Assembly: GCA_003241485.1 (NCBI GenBank)
Contig: QFQD01000021.1
Coordinates: forward strand, 1-60,313
Source: Ancylobacter novellus
GTDB lineage: Bacteria > Pseudomonadota > Alphaproteobacteria > Rhizobiales > Xanthobacteraceae
Reading direction: 5' to 3'
DNA: 60,313 nt
In this document: in pieces, positions 17,674 to 26,364 of the stretch
Layout: each line of letters begins with the position of its first letter
Numbering within the stretch: position 1 is the stretch's first letter
Translations under genes and position numbers: made by a program
The notes under the pieces: generated by a model
The model's input: the letters and a program-made list of their open reading frames with translations, nothing else
Told to the model about the DNA's origin: nothing
The model's database searches: none

Positions 17674-20633
17674 GCCGGCTCAGCAAAGGCGGGCTGATCG
17701 ACCGCACCCGCCCGCTCACCTTCTCCTTCGACGGCAGGAGCCTTGCGGGTTTTGCCGGCGACACGCTGGCCTCGGCCCTGCTGGCCAATGATGTGCGCCT
17801 CGTCGGTCGCTCGTTCAAATATCACCGCCCGCGCGGCATTCTCTCGGCCGGGCCGGAGGAGCCGAACGCGCTGGTCGAGCTGCGCTCCGGGGCACGGCGC
17901 GAGCCGAACACCCGCGCCACGGTGGCCGAGCTCTATGACGGGCTGGAGGCGACCAGCCAGAACCGCTGGCCCTCGCTCGATGTCGACCTGCTCAGCGTCA
18001 ACCAGCTGTTCTCGGCCTTCCTCGGCGCCGGCTTCTACTACAAGACCTTCATGTGGCCGGCCAAGGCATGGGAGAAGCTCTACGAGCCGCTCATCCGCCG
18101 CGCCGCCGGCCTCGGGCGCGCAGCCGAGGAGGCCGACCCCGACCATTACGAGAAGGCCACCATCTTCTGCGACGTGCTGGTGGTCGGCGCCGGTCCGGCC
18201 GGGCTGATGGCGGCGCTCGCCGCCGGGCGTTCCGGCGCGCGGGTCATTCTCGCGGATGAGGATTTCATGCCCGGCGGGCGGCTGAACGCGGAAGCGCGCG
18301 AGATCGGCGGCCATGCCGGTTCCGCCTTCGCCGCCCAATGCGCCGCCGAGCTGGCCAGTCTGCCCAATGTGCGGGTGATGACACGCACCACCGTGTTCGG
18401 CGTCTATGATTCCGGCACCTATGGCGCGCTGGAGCGCGTGGCCGACCACCTGCCGGTGCCGCCGCCCTTCCAGCCGCGCCAGCGCCTGTGGCGCATCATC
18501 GCCCGCCGCGCGGTGCTGGCCGCCGGCGCCACCGAGCGGCCGATCGTGTTCGGCGGCAATGACCGGCCGGGCGTGATGCTGGCCGGCGCCGTGTGCAGCT
18601 ACATCAACCGCTTCGGCGTGGTGCCGGGCAGCCGCATCGCGCTCTTCGCCAATAATGACGACGCCTGGCGCGGCGCCTTCGAGATGAAGGCGGCCGGCGC
18701 TCCTGTCGAGGCGATCGTAGATGTACGCGCCGCGGTCGCTCCCGCTCTTGCGGGCGAGGCGGCAAGGCTGGGCATCCGCACCCTGCTCGACGGGCGCGTG
18801 ACCGGCACACATGGCAAGCAGCTCAGCGCCGTCGACGTCACGTCGGGCGGACGCTCCGAGCGGCTTTATGTCGACACGCTCGCCGTCTCCGGCGGCTGGT
18901 CGCCCAATGTCCACCTCACCTGCCACCATGGCGGCAAGCCGGCATGGGACGAGACGCTGGCCGCCTTCGTGCCGGGCACCACGCCGCCAGGCCTCACGGT
19001 GGCCGGCGCGGCATCGGGCAGCTTCGGACTCGGTCGCGCGCTGCAGGAAGGCGCGGTGAAGGGCACGGCGGCGGCCGGCGAACTCGGCTTCCCCGTTCCG
19101 CCGCTCGCCATTCCCGCCGTCGCGGAAGAGAGCGTCGCCGTCACGCCGTTCTGGCATGTCCAGGGCTCGAAGGGCCCGGCCTTCGTCGACTTCCAGAACG
19201 ACGTCACCGCCAAGGACGTGACCATCGCCTACAAGGAAGGCTTCCGCTCGGTCGAGCACCTCAAGCGCTACACCACGCTCGGCATGGCGACCGACCAGGG
19301 CCGCACCTCCAATGTCACCGGCCTCGCCATCATGGCGAGCCTCACGGGCGCCTCGATTCCCGAGACCGGCACGACCATCTTCCGCCCGCCCTACACGCCC
19401 GTCTCGCTCGGCGCGCTGGGCGGTCATCACCGGGGCAAGGACTTCCGCCCCGTCCGCCTCACCCCGACGCATGAATGGGCGAAGGCGCAAGGCGCGGTCT
19501 TCATCGAGACCGGCGCGTGGCTGCGCGCGCAGTATTTTCCGCGCGCCGGCGAGACGGATTGGCTCACCACGGTGAACCGCGAAGTGAAGGCGGTACGCGC
19601 CGGGGTCGGCCTTATCGACGTGTCGACTTTCGGCAAGATCGACCTGCAGGGCCCCGATGTCGGCGCCTTGCTCGACCGCGTCTACATCAACGGCTTCTCG
19701 GCACTTGCGGTCGGCAAGGCGCGCTATGGCGTCATGCTGCGTGAGGACGGCATGGTGATGGACGACGGCACCACGGCGCGGCTCGCCCCCGAGCATTATG
19801 TGATGACCACGACCACGGCCAACGCCGCCAAGGTCTACCAGCATCTCGAATTCTGCCTGCAGGTGCTGTGGCCGGAGCTGGACGTCTCTATCGCCTCGGT
19901 CTCCGAGCAATGGGCGCAGATCGCGCTGGCCGGCCCAAAGGCGCGCGACGTGCTCGCCCGCGTGGTCGATGCCGGCACCGACGTCTCCAATGAGCGCCTG
20001 CCCTTCATGGGAGCGATCGAGGCGACGGTGATGGGCGGGGTGAAGGCCCGGCTGTTCCGCGTCTCCTTCTCCGGCGAGTTGGGCTACGAGATCGCGGTTC
20101 CCGCCCGCCACGGCGCGGCGCTGGCGCAGGCACTGATGACGGCGGGCGCCCCCTTCGGCATCACCCCCTATGGCATCGAGGCGCTCGGCGTGATGCGCAT
20201 CGAGAAGGGGCACGTCTCCGGCAACGAGCTGAACGGCCAGACCACGGCACGCGACCTCGGGCTCGGCCGCATGGCCTCGACCAAGAAGGACTATATCGGC
20301 CGCGTGATGGCCGGCCGCACCGGCCTCACCGATCCAGACCGCCCCACTCTCGTCGGCTTCCGGCCGGTGGACCGCAGCCAGCGCCTGCGCGCGGGGGCGC
20401 ATTTCCTCAGCCCCGGCGCGGCGGCCAGCGTGGAGAACGACGAGGGCTACATGACCTCGGTCGCCTATTCCCCGCATCTCGGCCACTGGATCGGGCTCGG
20501 CCTCATCAAGAACGGGCCGGAGCGCATCGGCTACCGCGTGCGGGCCTATGACCCGGTGCGCGGCGGCGATTTCGAAGTCGAGATCTGCGCGCCCGGCTTC
20601 ATCGATCCGGAAGGAGAGCGGCTGCGTGGCTGA
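17670..20633 (+). CDS. soxA: sarcosine oxidase subunit alpha
   Basis: A 987-residue subunit. N-terminus: a ferredoxin-like fold related to 2Fe-2S domains (SFDGRSLAGFAGDTLASALLAN, RSFKYHRPRG) that lacks the cluster in this family. Middle: NAD-binding Rossmann domain (DVLVVGAGPAGLMAALAAG near residue 168). C-terminal half: an aminomethyltransferase (GcvT)-like folate-binding domain (from about 610: FIETGAWLRAQYF, and GYEIAVPARHGAALAQALM). It transfers the sarcosine methyl group as formaldehyde to tetrahydrofolate. Length is normal for the family. Overlaps soxD and soxG. Confidence 0.95.
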   Translation: MSRLSKGGLIDRTRPLTFSFDGRSLAGFAGDTLASALLANDVRLVGRSFKYHRPRGILSAGPEEPNALVELRSGARREPNTRATVAELYDGLEATSQNRWPSLDVDLLSVNQLFSAFLGAGFYYKTFMWPAKAWEKLYEPLIRRAAGLGRAAEEADPDHYEKATIFCDVLVVGAGPAGLMAALAAGRSGARVILADEDFMPGGRLNAEAREIGGHAGSAFAAQCAAELASLPNVRVMTRTTVFGVYDSGTYGALERVADHLPVPPPFQPRQRLWRIIARRAVLAAGATERPIVFGGNDRPGVMLAGAVCSYINRFGVVPGSRIALFANNDDAWRGAFEMKAAGAPVEAIVDVRAAVAPALAGEAARLGIRTLLDGRVTGTHGKQLSAVDVTSGGRSERLYVDTLAVSGGWSPNVHLTCHHGGKPAWDETLAAFVPGTTPPGLTVAGAASGSFGLGRALQEGAVKGTAAAGELGFPVPPLAIPAVAEESVAVTPFWHVQGSKGPAFVDFQNDVTAKDVTIAYKEGFRSVEHLKRYTTLGMATDQGRTSNVTGLAIMASLTGASIPETGTTIFRPPYTPVSLGALGGHHRGKDFRPVRLTPTHEWAKAQGAVFIETGAWLRAQYFPRAGETDWLTTVNREVKAVRAGVGLIDVSTFGKIDLQGPDVGALLDRVYINGFSALAVGKARYGVMLREDGMVMDDGTTARLAPEHYVMTTTTANAAKVYQHLEFCLQVLWPELDVSIASVSEQWAQIALAGPKARDVLARVVDAGTDVSNERLPFMGAIEATVMGGVKARLFRVSFSGELGYEIAVPARHGAALAQALMTAGAPFGITPYGIEALGVMRIEKGHVSGNELNGQTTARDLGLGRMASTKKDYIGRVMAGRTGLTDPDRPTLVGFRPVDRSQRLRAGAHFLSPGAAASVENDEGYMTSVAYSPHLGHWIGLGLIKNGPERIGYRVRAYDPVRGGDFEVEICAPGFIDPEGERLRG

Positions 20634-21234
20634 CCATCTCGACCATCCCCTCGACGCCCTCGCCTTCGACAGGGTCGCCCCCGCCGGCCATTACGGCCTG
20701 GCTGGCACCGCCGGCGTCACCGCCACGCGGTTGGAGGGCCTCACCATCGCCACGCTGCAGGCCCGCAAGGGCGCGAGCGCGGCGCTGGTGGAGCGGCTTC
20801 AGCACGCCCTCACGCCGGCCTTTGTCGACGCGCCGCGCGCGGTTGCGAGCGGCAATACCGTGTTCGTCGGCACCGGCCCGGCGCGCTGGCTGGCGCTGTC
20901 GGAAGAGGGTGCGGAGCTTACCGCCTCATTGGGAAGCGCGGCCGGCCCGCTGGCGGCCGTGACCGAGCAGAGCGACGCCTTCATCGTCTTCCAACTCGCG
21001 GGTGCGAAGGTGCCCGACACCCTCGCCAAGGGCGCGCCGATCGATCTCGATCCGCGCGTGTTCCAGATCGGCGATGCCGCGACCACCGTCCTCTCCCATC
21101 TCGGCGTCACGCTGTGGCGCGCGGGCGAGGAGCGCTGGCGCGTTCTTGTGGGGCGCAGCTTCCACGCGGCGTTCTGCCGCTTCCTCATCGCCAGCGCCGC
21201 GGAGTATGGGCTTGAACTCGATGGGCGAGGTTGA
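20626..21234 (+). CDS. soxG: sarcosine oxidase subunit gamma
   Basis: A 202-residue GcvT-like subunit completing the heterotetramer. The GTG at 20626 is chosen because AAGGAGAG lies 7 bases upstream, inside the end of soxA; the two genes overlap by 8 bases. The family patterns ARWLALSEEG, AVTEQSDAFIVFQLAG and WRVLVGRSFHAAFCRFLIASAAEYG are visible. SoxG is the least conserved subunit, but the context makes the call firm. Confidence 0.9.
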   Translation: MADHLDHPLDALAFDRVAPAGHYGLAGTAGVTATRLEGLTIATLQARKGASAALVERLQHALTPAFVDAPRAVASGNTVFVGTGPARWLALSEEGAELTASLGSAAGPLAAVTEQSDAFIVFQLAGAKVPDTLAKGAPIDLDPRVFQIGDAATTVLSHLGVTLWRAGEERWRVLVGRSFHAAFCRFLIASAAEYGLELDGRG

Positions 21235-21328
21235 ACGCGGCGCGACGCGCGCTTCACGGCAATCCGCTTCTCCCTTAAAAGCCGGCCGAGCGCGACGCAG
21301 CGCCGCCGGCAGTCCGTTGAGAGTTCCG

Positions 21329-22198
21329 ATGACCGAGACGACACCTCCCTACGTCCTCACCCTCTCCTGCCCCGACCGGCCGGGCATCGTCGCCGCGGTC
21401 GCCACCTTCCTGTTCGAGCATGGCGGCAATATCCTCGAAGCGCAGCAGTTCGACGACACCGAGAGCGGCCGCTTCTTCATGCGCGTCATGTTCAGCCGCG
21501 CGGGCGATGCGGGGTCGCTGGAGGCGCTGAAGGACGAGTTCGAGGCGGTGGCGCAGCGCTTCTCCTTCAACTGGCGCCTGCGCCCGCGCGGCGCCAAGCG
21601 CAAGGTCATGCTGCTGGTCTCCAAGTTCGACCACTGCCTCGCCGATCTGCTCTATCGCTGGCGCATCGGCGAAATCCCGATGGAGATCGTCGGCATCATC
21701 GCCAACTACCCGCGCGAGACCTATTCGCATCTCGATTTCGACGGCATCCCGTTCCACTATCTGCCGATCACCAAGGAAACCAAGATGGAGCAGGAGGCCC
21801 AGCTGTGGGACCTGTTCCAGAAGTCCGGCGCCGAAATCGCCGTGCTCGCGCGCTACATGCAGGTGCTGTCCGACGGGCTGTCGGCCAAGCTGTCGGGCCG
21901 TTGCATCAACATCCACCACTCCTTCCTGCCCGGCTTCAAGGGCGCCAAGCCCTACCATCAGGCGCATGCGCGCGGCGTGAAGCTGATCGGCGCCACGGCG
22001 CATTACGTGACCTCCGATCTCGACGAGGGTCCGATCATCGAGCAGGATGTCGAGCGCATCACCCATCAGGATTCGGCCGAGGATCTCGTGCGCAAGGGCC
22101 GCGACATCGAGCGCCGCGTGCTGGCGCGCGCGCTGGCCTGGCACCTCGACGACCGGGTGCTGATCAATGGCCACAAGACCGTCGTGTTCCGCGACTGA
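21329..22198 (+). CDS. purU: formyltetrahydrofolate deformylase
   Basis: A 289-residue protein with an N-terminal ACT domain (YVLTLSCPDRPGIVAAVATFL) and a C-terminal formyltransferase-fold domain with catalytic residues in NIHHSFLPGFKGAKPYHQA and TSDLDEGPIIEQD. It hydrolyses 10-formyl-THF to formate and THF. Here it lies 94 bases behind soxG and just ahead of folD, a common arrangement in which PurU and FolD clear the one-carbon units made by sarcosine oxidase and regenerate THF. Confidence 0.95.
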   Translation: MTETTPPYVLTLSCPDRPGIVAAVATFLFEHGGNILEAQQFDDTESGRFFMRVMFSRAGDAGSLEALKDEFEAVAQRFSFNWRLRPRGAKRKVMLLVSKFDHCLADLLYRWRIGEIPMEIVGIIANYPRETYSHLDFDGIPFHYLPITKETKMEQEAQLWDLFQKSGAEIAVLARYMQVLSDGLSAKLSGRCINIHHSFLPGFKGAKPYHQAHARGVKLIGATAHYVTSDLDEGPIIEQDVERITHQDSAEDLVRKGRDIERRVLARALAWHLDDRVLINGHKTVVFRD

Positions 22199-22208
22199 GG
22201 ACGCCGAG

Positions 22209-23078
22209 ATGACCGAGACCCGCCTCATCGACGGAAAGGCCTTCGCCGAGAAACTGCGCGCCCGCATTGCCGGCGAGGTCGCCGCCTTCGAGACGGCGAC
22301 CGGCGTGAAGCCCGGCCTCGCGGTGGTGCTGGTGGGCGAGGATCCCGCCAGCGCGGTCTATGTGCGCAACAAGGGCAAGCAGACAGTTGAGGCCGGCATG
22401 GCCTCGTTCGAGCACAAGCTGCCGGCCGAGACGCCGCAGGACGACGTGCTGGCACTGGTTCGCGCCCTCAACGCCGACCCGGCCGTGCACGGCATTCTCG
22501 TTCAGCTGCCGCTGCCGGCGCATATCGACGCGCAGGCGGTGCTCGCCACCATCGACCCCGCCAAGGATGTCGACGGCTTCCATGTAGTGAATGCCGGCCG
22601 CCTCGCGGTCGGCCTCGACGCGCTGGTGCCCTGCACCCCGCTCGGCTGCGTCATGCTGCTCAAGGACACGCTCGGCAGCCTTGCCGGGCTGGAGGCGGTG
22701 GTGGTCGGGCGCTCCAACATCGTTGGCAAGCCGGTGGCGCAATTGCTGCTGCGCGAGGACTGCACCGTTACCACCGCCCATTCGCGCACGCGCGACCTGC
22801 CCGGCGTGTGCCGGCGCGCCGACATCCTCATCGGCGCGGTGGGCCGCCCGGAGATGATCAAGGGCGACTGGATCAAGCCCGGCGCCACGGTGATCGATGT
22901 CGGCATCAACCGCATCACCGGCGCGGATGGCAAGAACCGGCTGGTCGGCGACGTCGCGTTCGGCGAGGCGCAGGGCATCGCCGGGGCGATCACCCCGGTG
23001 CCCGGCGGCGTCGGCCCGATGACGATCGCCTGCCTGCTGGCGAACACGCTGACGGCGGCAAGGCGGCTGGTGGGGTGA
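22209..23078 (+). CDS. folD: bifunctional methylenetetrahydrofolate dehydrogenase / methenyltetrahydrofolate cyclohydrolase
   Basis: A 289-residue FolD. Catalytic lysine in YVRNKGKQ, the folate-site motifs ILVQLPLPAHID and TPVPGGVGPMT, and the NADP motif VVVGRSNIVGKP are all present. It converts 5,10-methylene-THF to 10-formyl-THF. Start ATG at 22209 lies 10 bases after the purU stop. With purU this completes the route methylene-THF to formate for methyl groups from sarcosine. Confidence 0.96.
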   Translation: MTETRLIDGKAFAEKLRARIAGEVAAFETATGVKPGLAVVLVGEDPASAVYVRNKGKQTVEAGMASFEHKLPAETPQDDVLALVRALNADPAVHGILVQLPLPAHIDAQAVLATIDPAKDVDGFHVVNAGRLAVGLDALVPCTPLGCVMLLKDTLGSLAGLEAVVVGRSNIVGKPVAQLLLREDCTVTTAHSRTRDLPGVCRRADILIGAVGRPEMIKGDWIKPGATVIDVGINRITGADGKNRLVGDVAFGEAQGIAGAITPVPGGVGPMTIACLLANTLTAARRLVG

Positions 23079-23098
23079 TTGAGGCGAGGCCGCGTTTG

Positions 23099-23119
23099 AC
23101 CTACCTTACACAGGTAGGT
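23099..23119 (+). promoter_or_regulatory. hairpin over the ribosome-binding region of the 93-aa gene
   Basis: ACCTACCT and AGGTAGGT are perfect 8-bp arms around a TACAC loop. The 3' arm runs into GGTGG, the only Shine-Dalgarno-like sequence for the ATG at 23126. As DNA it could be an operator; as RNA it could mask the ribosome site. Structure seen, function inferred. Confidence 0.5.
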
Positions 23120-23125
23120 GGAACG

Positions 23126-23407
23126 ATGAGCACGACGCCCGAAAAGCCGGAAGCGCGCGATAACGTCACGAACTCTGTCCGCCTCATGTCTGCGGCAGAG
23201 GTCGCGCGCGTCCGGGCGAGCCTTGATGCAGGTGGATTGTCGTCCGCCAAGGTGGACGAAAACGACCTGGACCTCCCGAGCTTCGTCGATGCCGCCATGA
23301 AGCGCTGGTCAAAGGTTATGGCGCGGCTGGGCGAGTTCGAGCGGGCCGGCGGCTCTGAACTCCCTGCAAGGCCAAGCGATGCTGGCCCGTCAGGCTTTGG
23401 CCCGTAG
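23126..23407 (+). CDS. hypothetical protein, 93 aa
   Basis: I do not recognise this protein. It is small and polar, with helical segments around residues 20-35 (VRLMSAAEVARVRASLDAG) and 48-70 (LPSFVDAAMKRWSKVMARLG), and a flexible Pro/Gly/Ser-rich tail; no membrane segment. The ATG at 23126 follows GGTGG and an inverted repeat. It opens a roughly 1-kb islet between folD and the transhydrogenase gene that also contains the HEPN-like gene on the other strand. Coding is supported by the start context but not by any known family. Confidence 0.55.
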   Translation: MSTTPEKPEARDNVTNSVRLMSAAEVARVRASLDAGGLSSAKVDENDLDLPSFVDAAMKRWSKVMARLGEFERAGGSELPARPSDAGPSGFGP

Positions 23408-23530
23408 TTCCGGTACAGGCAGCGATTGATTTTCCTTGCCTCTCCCCCACGGGGTCTCGCATGGGCGAGCCCGAGGCCAGGCTCCGCGGTCGGTGAGGGC
23501 TGCGCGATTGCGGGGCATCCAAGCCCCCTC

Positions 23531-23554
23531 AGCCGCCGCGCTGGCGGGCTTTTT
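23531..23554 (+). terminator. rho-independent terminator
   Basis: AGCCGCC and GGCGGGCT pair with one bulged base around GCGCT and are followed by TTTTT. It closes the 93-aa gene transcript after a 123-base structured 3' region and touches the stop codon of the convergent HEPN-like gene. Confidence 0.7.
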
Positions 23555-23982
23555 CATATCCACTGGTTCTCATAGATGGTCCGGCGCAAGGTGCGTTGCG
23601 CCAGTTTGGCCCACTCTTCTAGCTGTTCTTCATAGGCTTCGGGGTTTTGAAGAATGGCGTCGTCGTCTTCCGGCGCTGCCACATGAACCCATGTATTGCG
23701 ATATCTTCGCAGCTTGTGGATTTCGTGGCGAAGCCCCGGTTCGATAGGGGCGCTGTCAATCAAATCCGCAAAACGAATGCGCTTCCCGCCTGCATATTCG
23801 GCGCGAAGATAGGTTTCAATTGCGGCGGTAGCGGTTATCACTGTTGCGAGGTTCGCGCCGCCGACGAAGGCATAATCGCAATCTCGCACGATGAAGGCGC
23901 ACCATTCCGACATGGTCGCTCCGCCCTTCAACAGTTCGTCGTCAAGCGCGGTGATGAACGCCCATTTCTCTTCTTCGCTCAA
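23554..23982 (-). CDS. HEPN-like domain protein of unknown function
   Basis: About 142 residues from a TTG at 23982, chosen because GAAGGAG lies 5 bases upstream; a longer frame reaches a TTG at 24015 without a ribosome site. The C-terminal half carries R-N-x3-H in RRYRNTWVHV, exactly the R-polar-x3-H motif of HEPN domains, many of which are RNases or nucleotide-transferring toxin partners. Preceding helices (ATVITATAAIETYLRAEYAG) suit that fold. No nucleotidyltransferase (MNT) antitoxin lies beside it. Base composition is less GC-rich than in neighbours and its upstream DNA is AT-rich, consistent with recent acquisition. RNase activity is inference. Confidence 0.6.
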   Translation of the reverse strand: MSEEEKWAFITALDDELLKGGATMSEWCAFIVRDCDYAFVGGANLATVITATAAIETYLRAEYAGGKRIRFADLIDSAPIEPGLRHEIHKLRRYRNTWVHVAAPEDDDAILQNPEAYEEQLEEWAKLAQRTLRRTIYENQWI

Positions 23983-24088
23983 ATCCGCTCCTTCATGCGA
24001 AGGCACTATCTGCAACTATGTGGGACAGTCAGAAACCCACCTCTAGGACATTGAAATATAATATAAAGTGGCGGAGAGGGAGTTACCC

Positions 24089-25483
24089 TCACACCCGGCT
24101 CATCCGGTTCCACGCATCCAGCCCGGCGATCTTGTAGGCTTCGGCCAGCGTCGGGTAGTTGAACGTGTTCTCGATGAAATAGTCGATCGTGCCCTTCAGG
24201 TTCAGCACCGCCTGGCCGATGTGGATGAGTTCGGTCGCGCCCTCGCCGACGATGTGCACGCCGAGCAGCCGGCGGCTCTTGGTCGAGAAGATCATCTTCA
24301 TCATCCCGTTGTTCAGCCCCATGATGTGGCCGCGCGAGGTCTCGCGGAAGCGGGCGATGCCGCATTCGTAGGGAATCTCGCGCTTGCGCACCTCCTCCTC
24401 GCTCATGCCCACGGTGGACATTTCCGGCACCGAATAGATGCCATAGGGGAAGAATTCGGGCGGGGGCGGTGGCTGCAGGCCGAAGGCGTGGCAGGCGGCG
24501 ACGCGGCCCTGCTCCATGGAGGTGGAGGCAAGGCTGGGGAAACCGATCACGTCGCCCGCCGCATAGATGTGCGGCACCGCGGTCTGCAGCGTCTTCGGTT
24601 CCACCGCGATGCGCCCGCGATGATCCACCGCGAGGCCCGCCGCCTCCAGGTTCAGGCGGTCGGTGGCGCCCACGCGCCCGGCGGCGAAGAGCAGCATGTC
24701 GGCCTGAACGGTGCGCCCGTCGGCCAGCTTGCAGACCGGCCGCTCATCCGCCCCCAGCGTGATCGAGGCGACATTGGAGCCGAGCCGCAGCCCGACATTG
24801 CGGTCGCGCAGCTCATGGATGAATTCCTCGATCAGCTCCTTGTCGATGAAGTCGAGAAAGGTGCTGCGCGGCTCGATCAGCGTCACCGCCACGTCTAGCG
24901 CCGAGAAGATCGAGGCATATTCGACCCCGATCACCCCGGCGCCGATCACCGCGAGGCTGCGCGGCAGCTTCGGCAGGTCGACGATCTCGTCGCTGTCGAA
25001 CACGCTCATGCCGTTGAAGGGAACATAGTCCGGGCGGAACGGTCGGGTGCCGACCGCGATCAGCACATGCGCGCCGGTGACCTTGACGACATCGCCATTG
25101 TCCTCGGTGATCTCGACCGTGTGCGGATCAAGGAAACGCGCCTCGCCGCGCGCGGTCTTCACGCCGTTACGGGCGAACTGATGCTCCAGCACCTCGACCT
25201 CATGGTCGAGCGTCTTGTGCAGCCGCGCCATCAGGTCGCCGGCGCCGATATCCTGCTTCACCCGGTAGGAGCGGCCATAGAAGCCGCGCTCGCGCCAGCC
25301 GGAGAGGTTCAGCACCGTCTCGCGCAGGGTTTTGGAGGGGATGGTGCCGGTGTGCACCGACACCCCGCCGACCCGCCGCCCCTTCTCGATGACGAGGACG
25401 GACTTGCCGATCTTGGCGGATTGAACGGCGGCGCGCCGCCCCGAAGGGCCACTACCGATGACAATCATGTCGAAGTCGTACAT
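24089..25483 (-). CDS. sthA: soluble pyridine nucleotide transhydrogenase (Si-specific)
   Basis: A 464-residue flavoprotein of the disulfide reductase superfamily. The FAD motif MIVIGSGPSGRRAAVQSAKIG, NAD motif LAVIGAGVIGVEYASIF and C-terminal dimer domain (VGEGATELIHIGQAVLNLKG) match SthA. The redox cysteine pair of lipoamide dehydrogenases is absent: the region reads VGGVSVHTGTIPSKTL, with no cysteine, as expected for a transhydrogenase that moves hydride between NADPH and NAD+. The start ATG at 25483 has GGGG nearby. It is divergent from an XRE-cupin regulator. Confidence 0.9.
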   Translation of the reverse strand: MYDFDMIVIGSGPSGRRAAVQSAKIGKSVLVIEKGRRVGGVSVHTGTIPSKTLRETVLNLSGWRERGFYGRSYRVKQDIGAGDLMARLHKTLDHEVEVLEHQFARNGVKTARGEARFLDPHTVEITEDNGDVVKVTGAHVLIAVGTRPFRPDYVPFNGMSVFDSDEIVDLPKLPRSLAVIGAGVIGVEYASIFSALDVAVTLIEPRSTFLDFIDKELIEEFIHELRDRNVGLRLGSNVASITLGADERPVCKLADGRTVQADMLLFAAGRVGATDRLNLEAAGLAVDHRGRIAVEPKTLQTAVPHIYAAGDVIGFPSLASTSMEQGRVAACHAFGLQPPPPPEFFPYGIYSVPEMSTVGMSEEEVRKREIPYECGIARFRETSRGHIMGLNNGMMKMIFSTKSRRLLGVHIVGEGATELIHIGQAVLNLKGTIDYFIENTFNYPTLAEAYKIAGLDAWNRMSRV

Positions 25484-25660
25484 GGAGGGGCAGGACCGTT
25501 CGCTGGCGGGGAAGGACTTAACTCCCCTGTCGATGCACGATGAATGCCAAGCCAGAATGACAATTGTGACCGATTGTGACGTCGAAACCTGTCCGGGGGC
25601 TTGGCTTTTGCGGGGGGATCGGGCTCCCATCGGACAGGCAGTGCGAGGGGGAATCGGGCA

Positions 25661-26323
25661 TTGGGTGACGACAGCAACAAGCAGGGCAAGGCCGCCGAGG
25701 CCGCGATCGACGAACTGAGCACGGGATCGGGCGCGCCCAGCGCCAATGAGCGCACGCTGGAACAGGCGCTCGGGCTGCAGGTTCGCTCGATCCGCCGCGA
25801 CCTCGACCTCACCGTGTCGGACCTCGCCAGCGCGGCGGGCATCTCGGTGGGCATGCTGTCGAAGATCGAGAATGGGCTGATCTCGCCCTCGCTCTCGACA
25901 CTGCAGGCGATCTCAAACGTGCTGAACGTGCCGATCTCGACGCTGTTCTCCGGCTTCGAGGAAAAGCGCGACTGTTCCTTCGTGCCGGCCGGACAGGGCG
26001 TGCATATCGAGCGGCGCGGCACCAAGGTCGGCCATCAGTACGAGCTGCTCGGCCATGCGCTCGGCGGCGAGGTGGCGGTGGAGCCCTATCTCATCACGCT
26101 GAGCGAGGAGGCCGTGCCCTATACCGGCTTCCGGCATGCGGGCGTGGAATTCATCCACATGCTCTCGGGCGAAGTGGTCTACCGCCACGGCGACCGCAAC
26201 TATCACCTGCGGCCCGGCGATTCACTGCTGTTCGACAGTGCCGCGACCCATGGGCCGGAGGAGCTTCTGGTGCGGCCGATGACCTATCTCTCGATCATCA
26301 TCTATCCGCGCGAGCCGCGCTGA
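25661..26323 (+). CDS. XRE-family regulator with C-terminal cupin domain
   Basis: About 220 residues: a helix-turn-helix of the XRE type (LGLQVRSIRRDLDLTVSDLASAAGISVGMLSKIENGLISPSLSTL, roughly residues 37-80) followed by a cupin sensor domain (GVEFIHMLSGEVVYRHGDRNYHLRPGDSLLFDSAATHGPEEL). Proteins with this layout control amino-acid, polyamine or redox-metabolism genes. TTG at 25661 is preferred as start because GAGGGGGA lies 8 bases upstream; another TTG at 25601 would add 20 residues of low-complexity sequence. It is divergent from sthA, so it may regulate it. It is convergent with the receiver-HWE kinase gene. Confidence 0.85.
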   Translation: MGDDSNKQGKAAEAAIDELSTGSGAPSANERTLEQALGLQVRSIRRDLDLTVSDLASAAGISVGMLSKIENGLISPSLSTLQAISNVLNVPISTLFSGFEEKRDCSFVPAGQGVHIERRGTKVGHQYELLGHALGGEVAVEPYLITLSEEAVPYTGFRHAGVEFIHMLSGEVVYRHGDRNYHLRPGDSLLFDSAATHGPEELLVRPMTYLSIIIYPREPR

Positions 26324-26335
26324 GCGCCCGCGCCG

Positions 26336-26364
26336 GGCGCCTCAGCTCTTGGCGCCTCAGCTCT
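26336..26364. repeat. tandem 15-bp duplication
   Basis: GGCGCCTCAGCTCT occurs at 26336-26349 and again at 26351-26364, one base apart. The second copy contains the stop codon of the receiver-HWE kinase gene, and the first copy carries the same triplet. It looks like a small slippage duplication at the gene's 3' end. Confidence 0.7.

Noticed and set aside
17535..20486. Long reverse frame over soxA
   Set aside because: Shadow frame; soxA is unambiguous on the forward strand.
23408..23530. A tRNA or known small RNA in the structured stretch after the 93-aa gene
   Set aside because: Several hairpins (such as GGGGC-ATCCAA-GCCCC) are present, but no cloverleaf, conserved T-loop or recognised RNA family.
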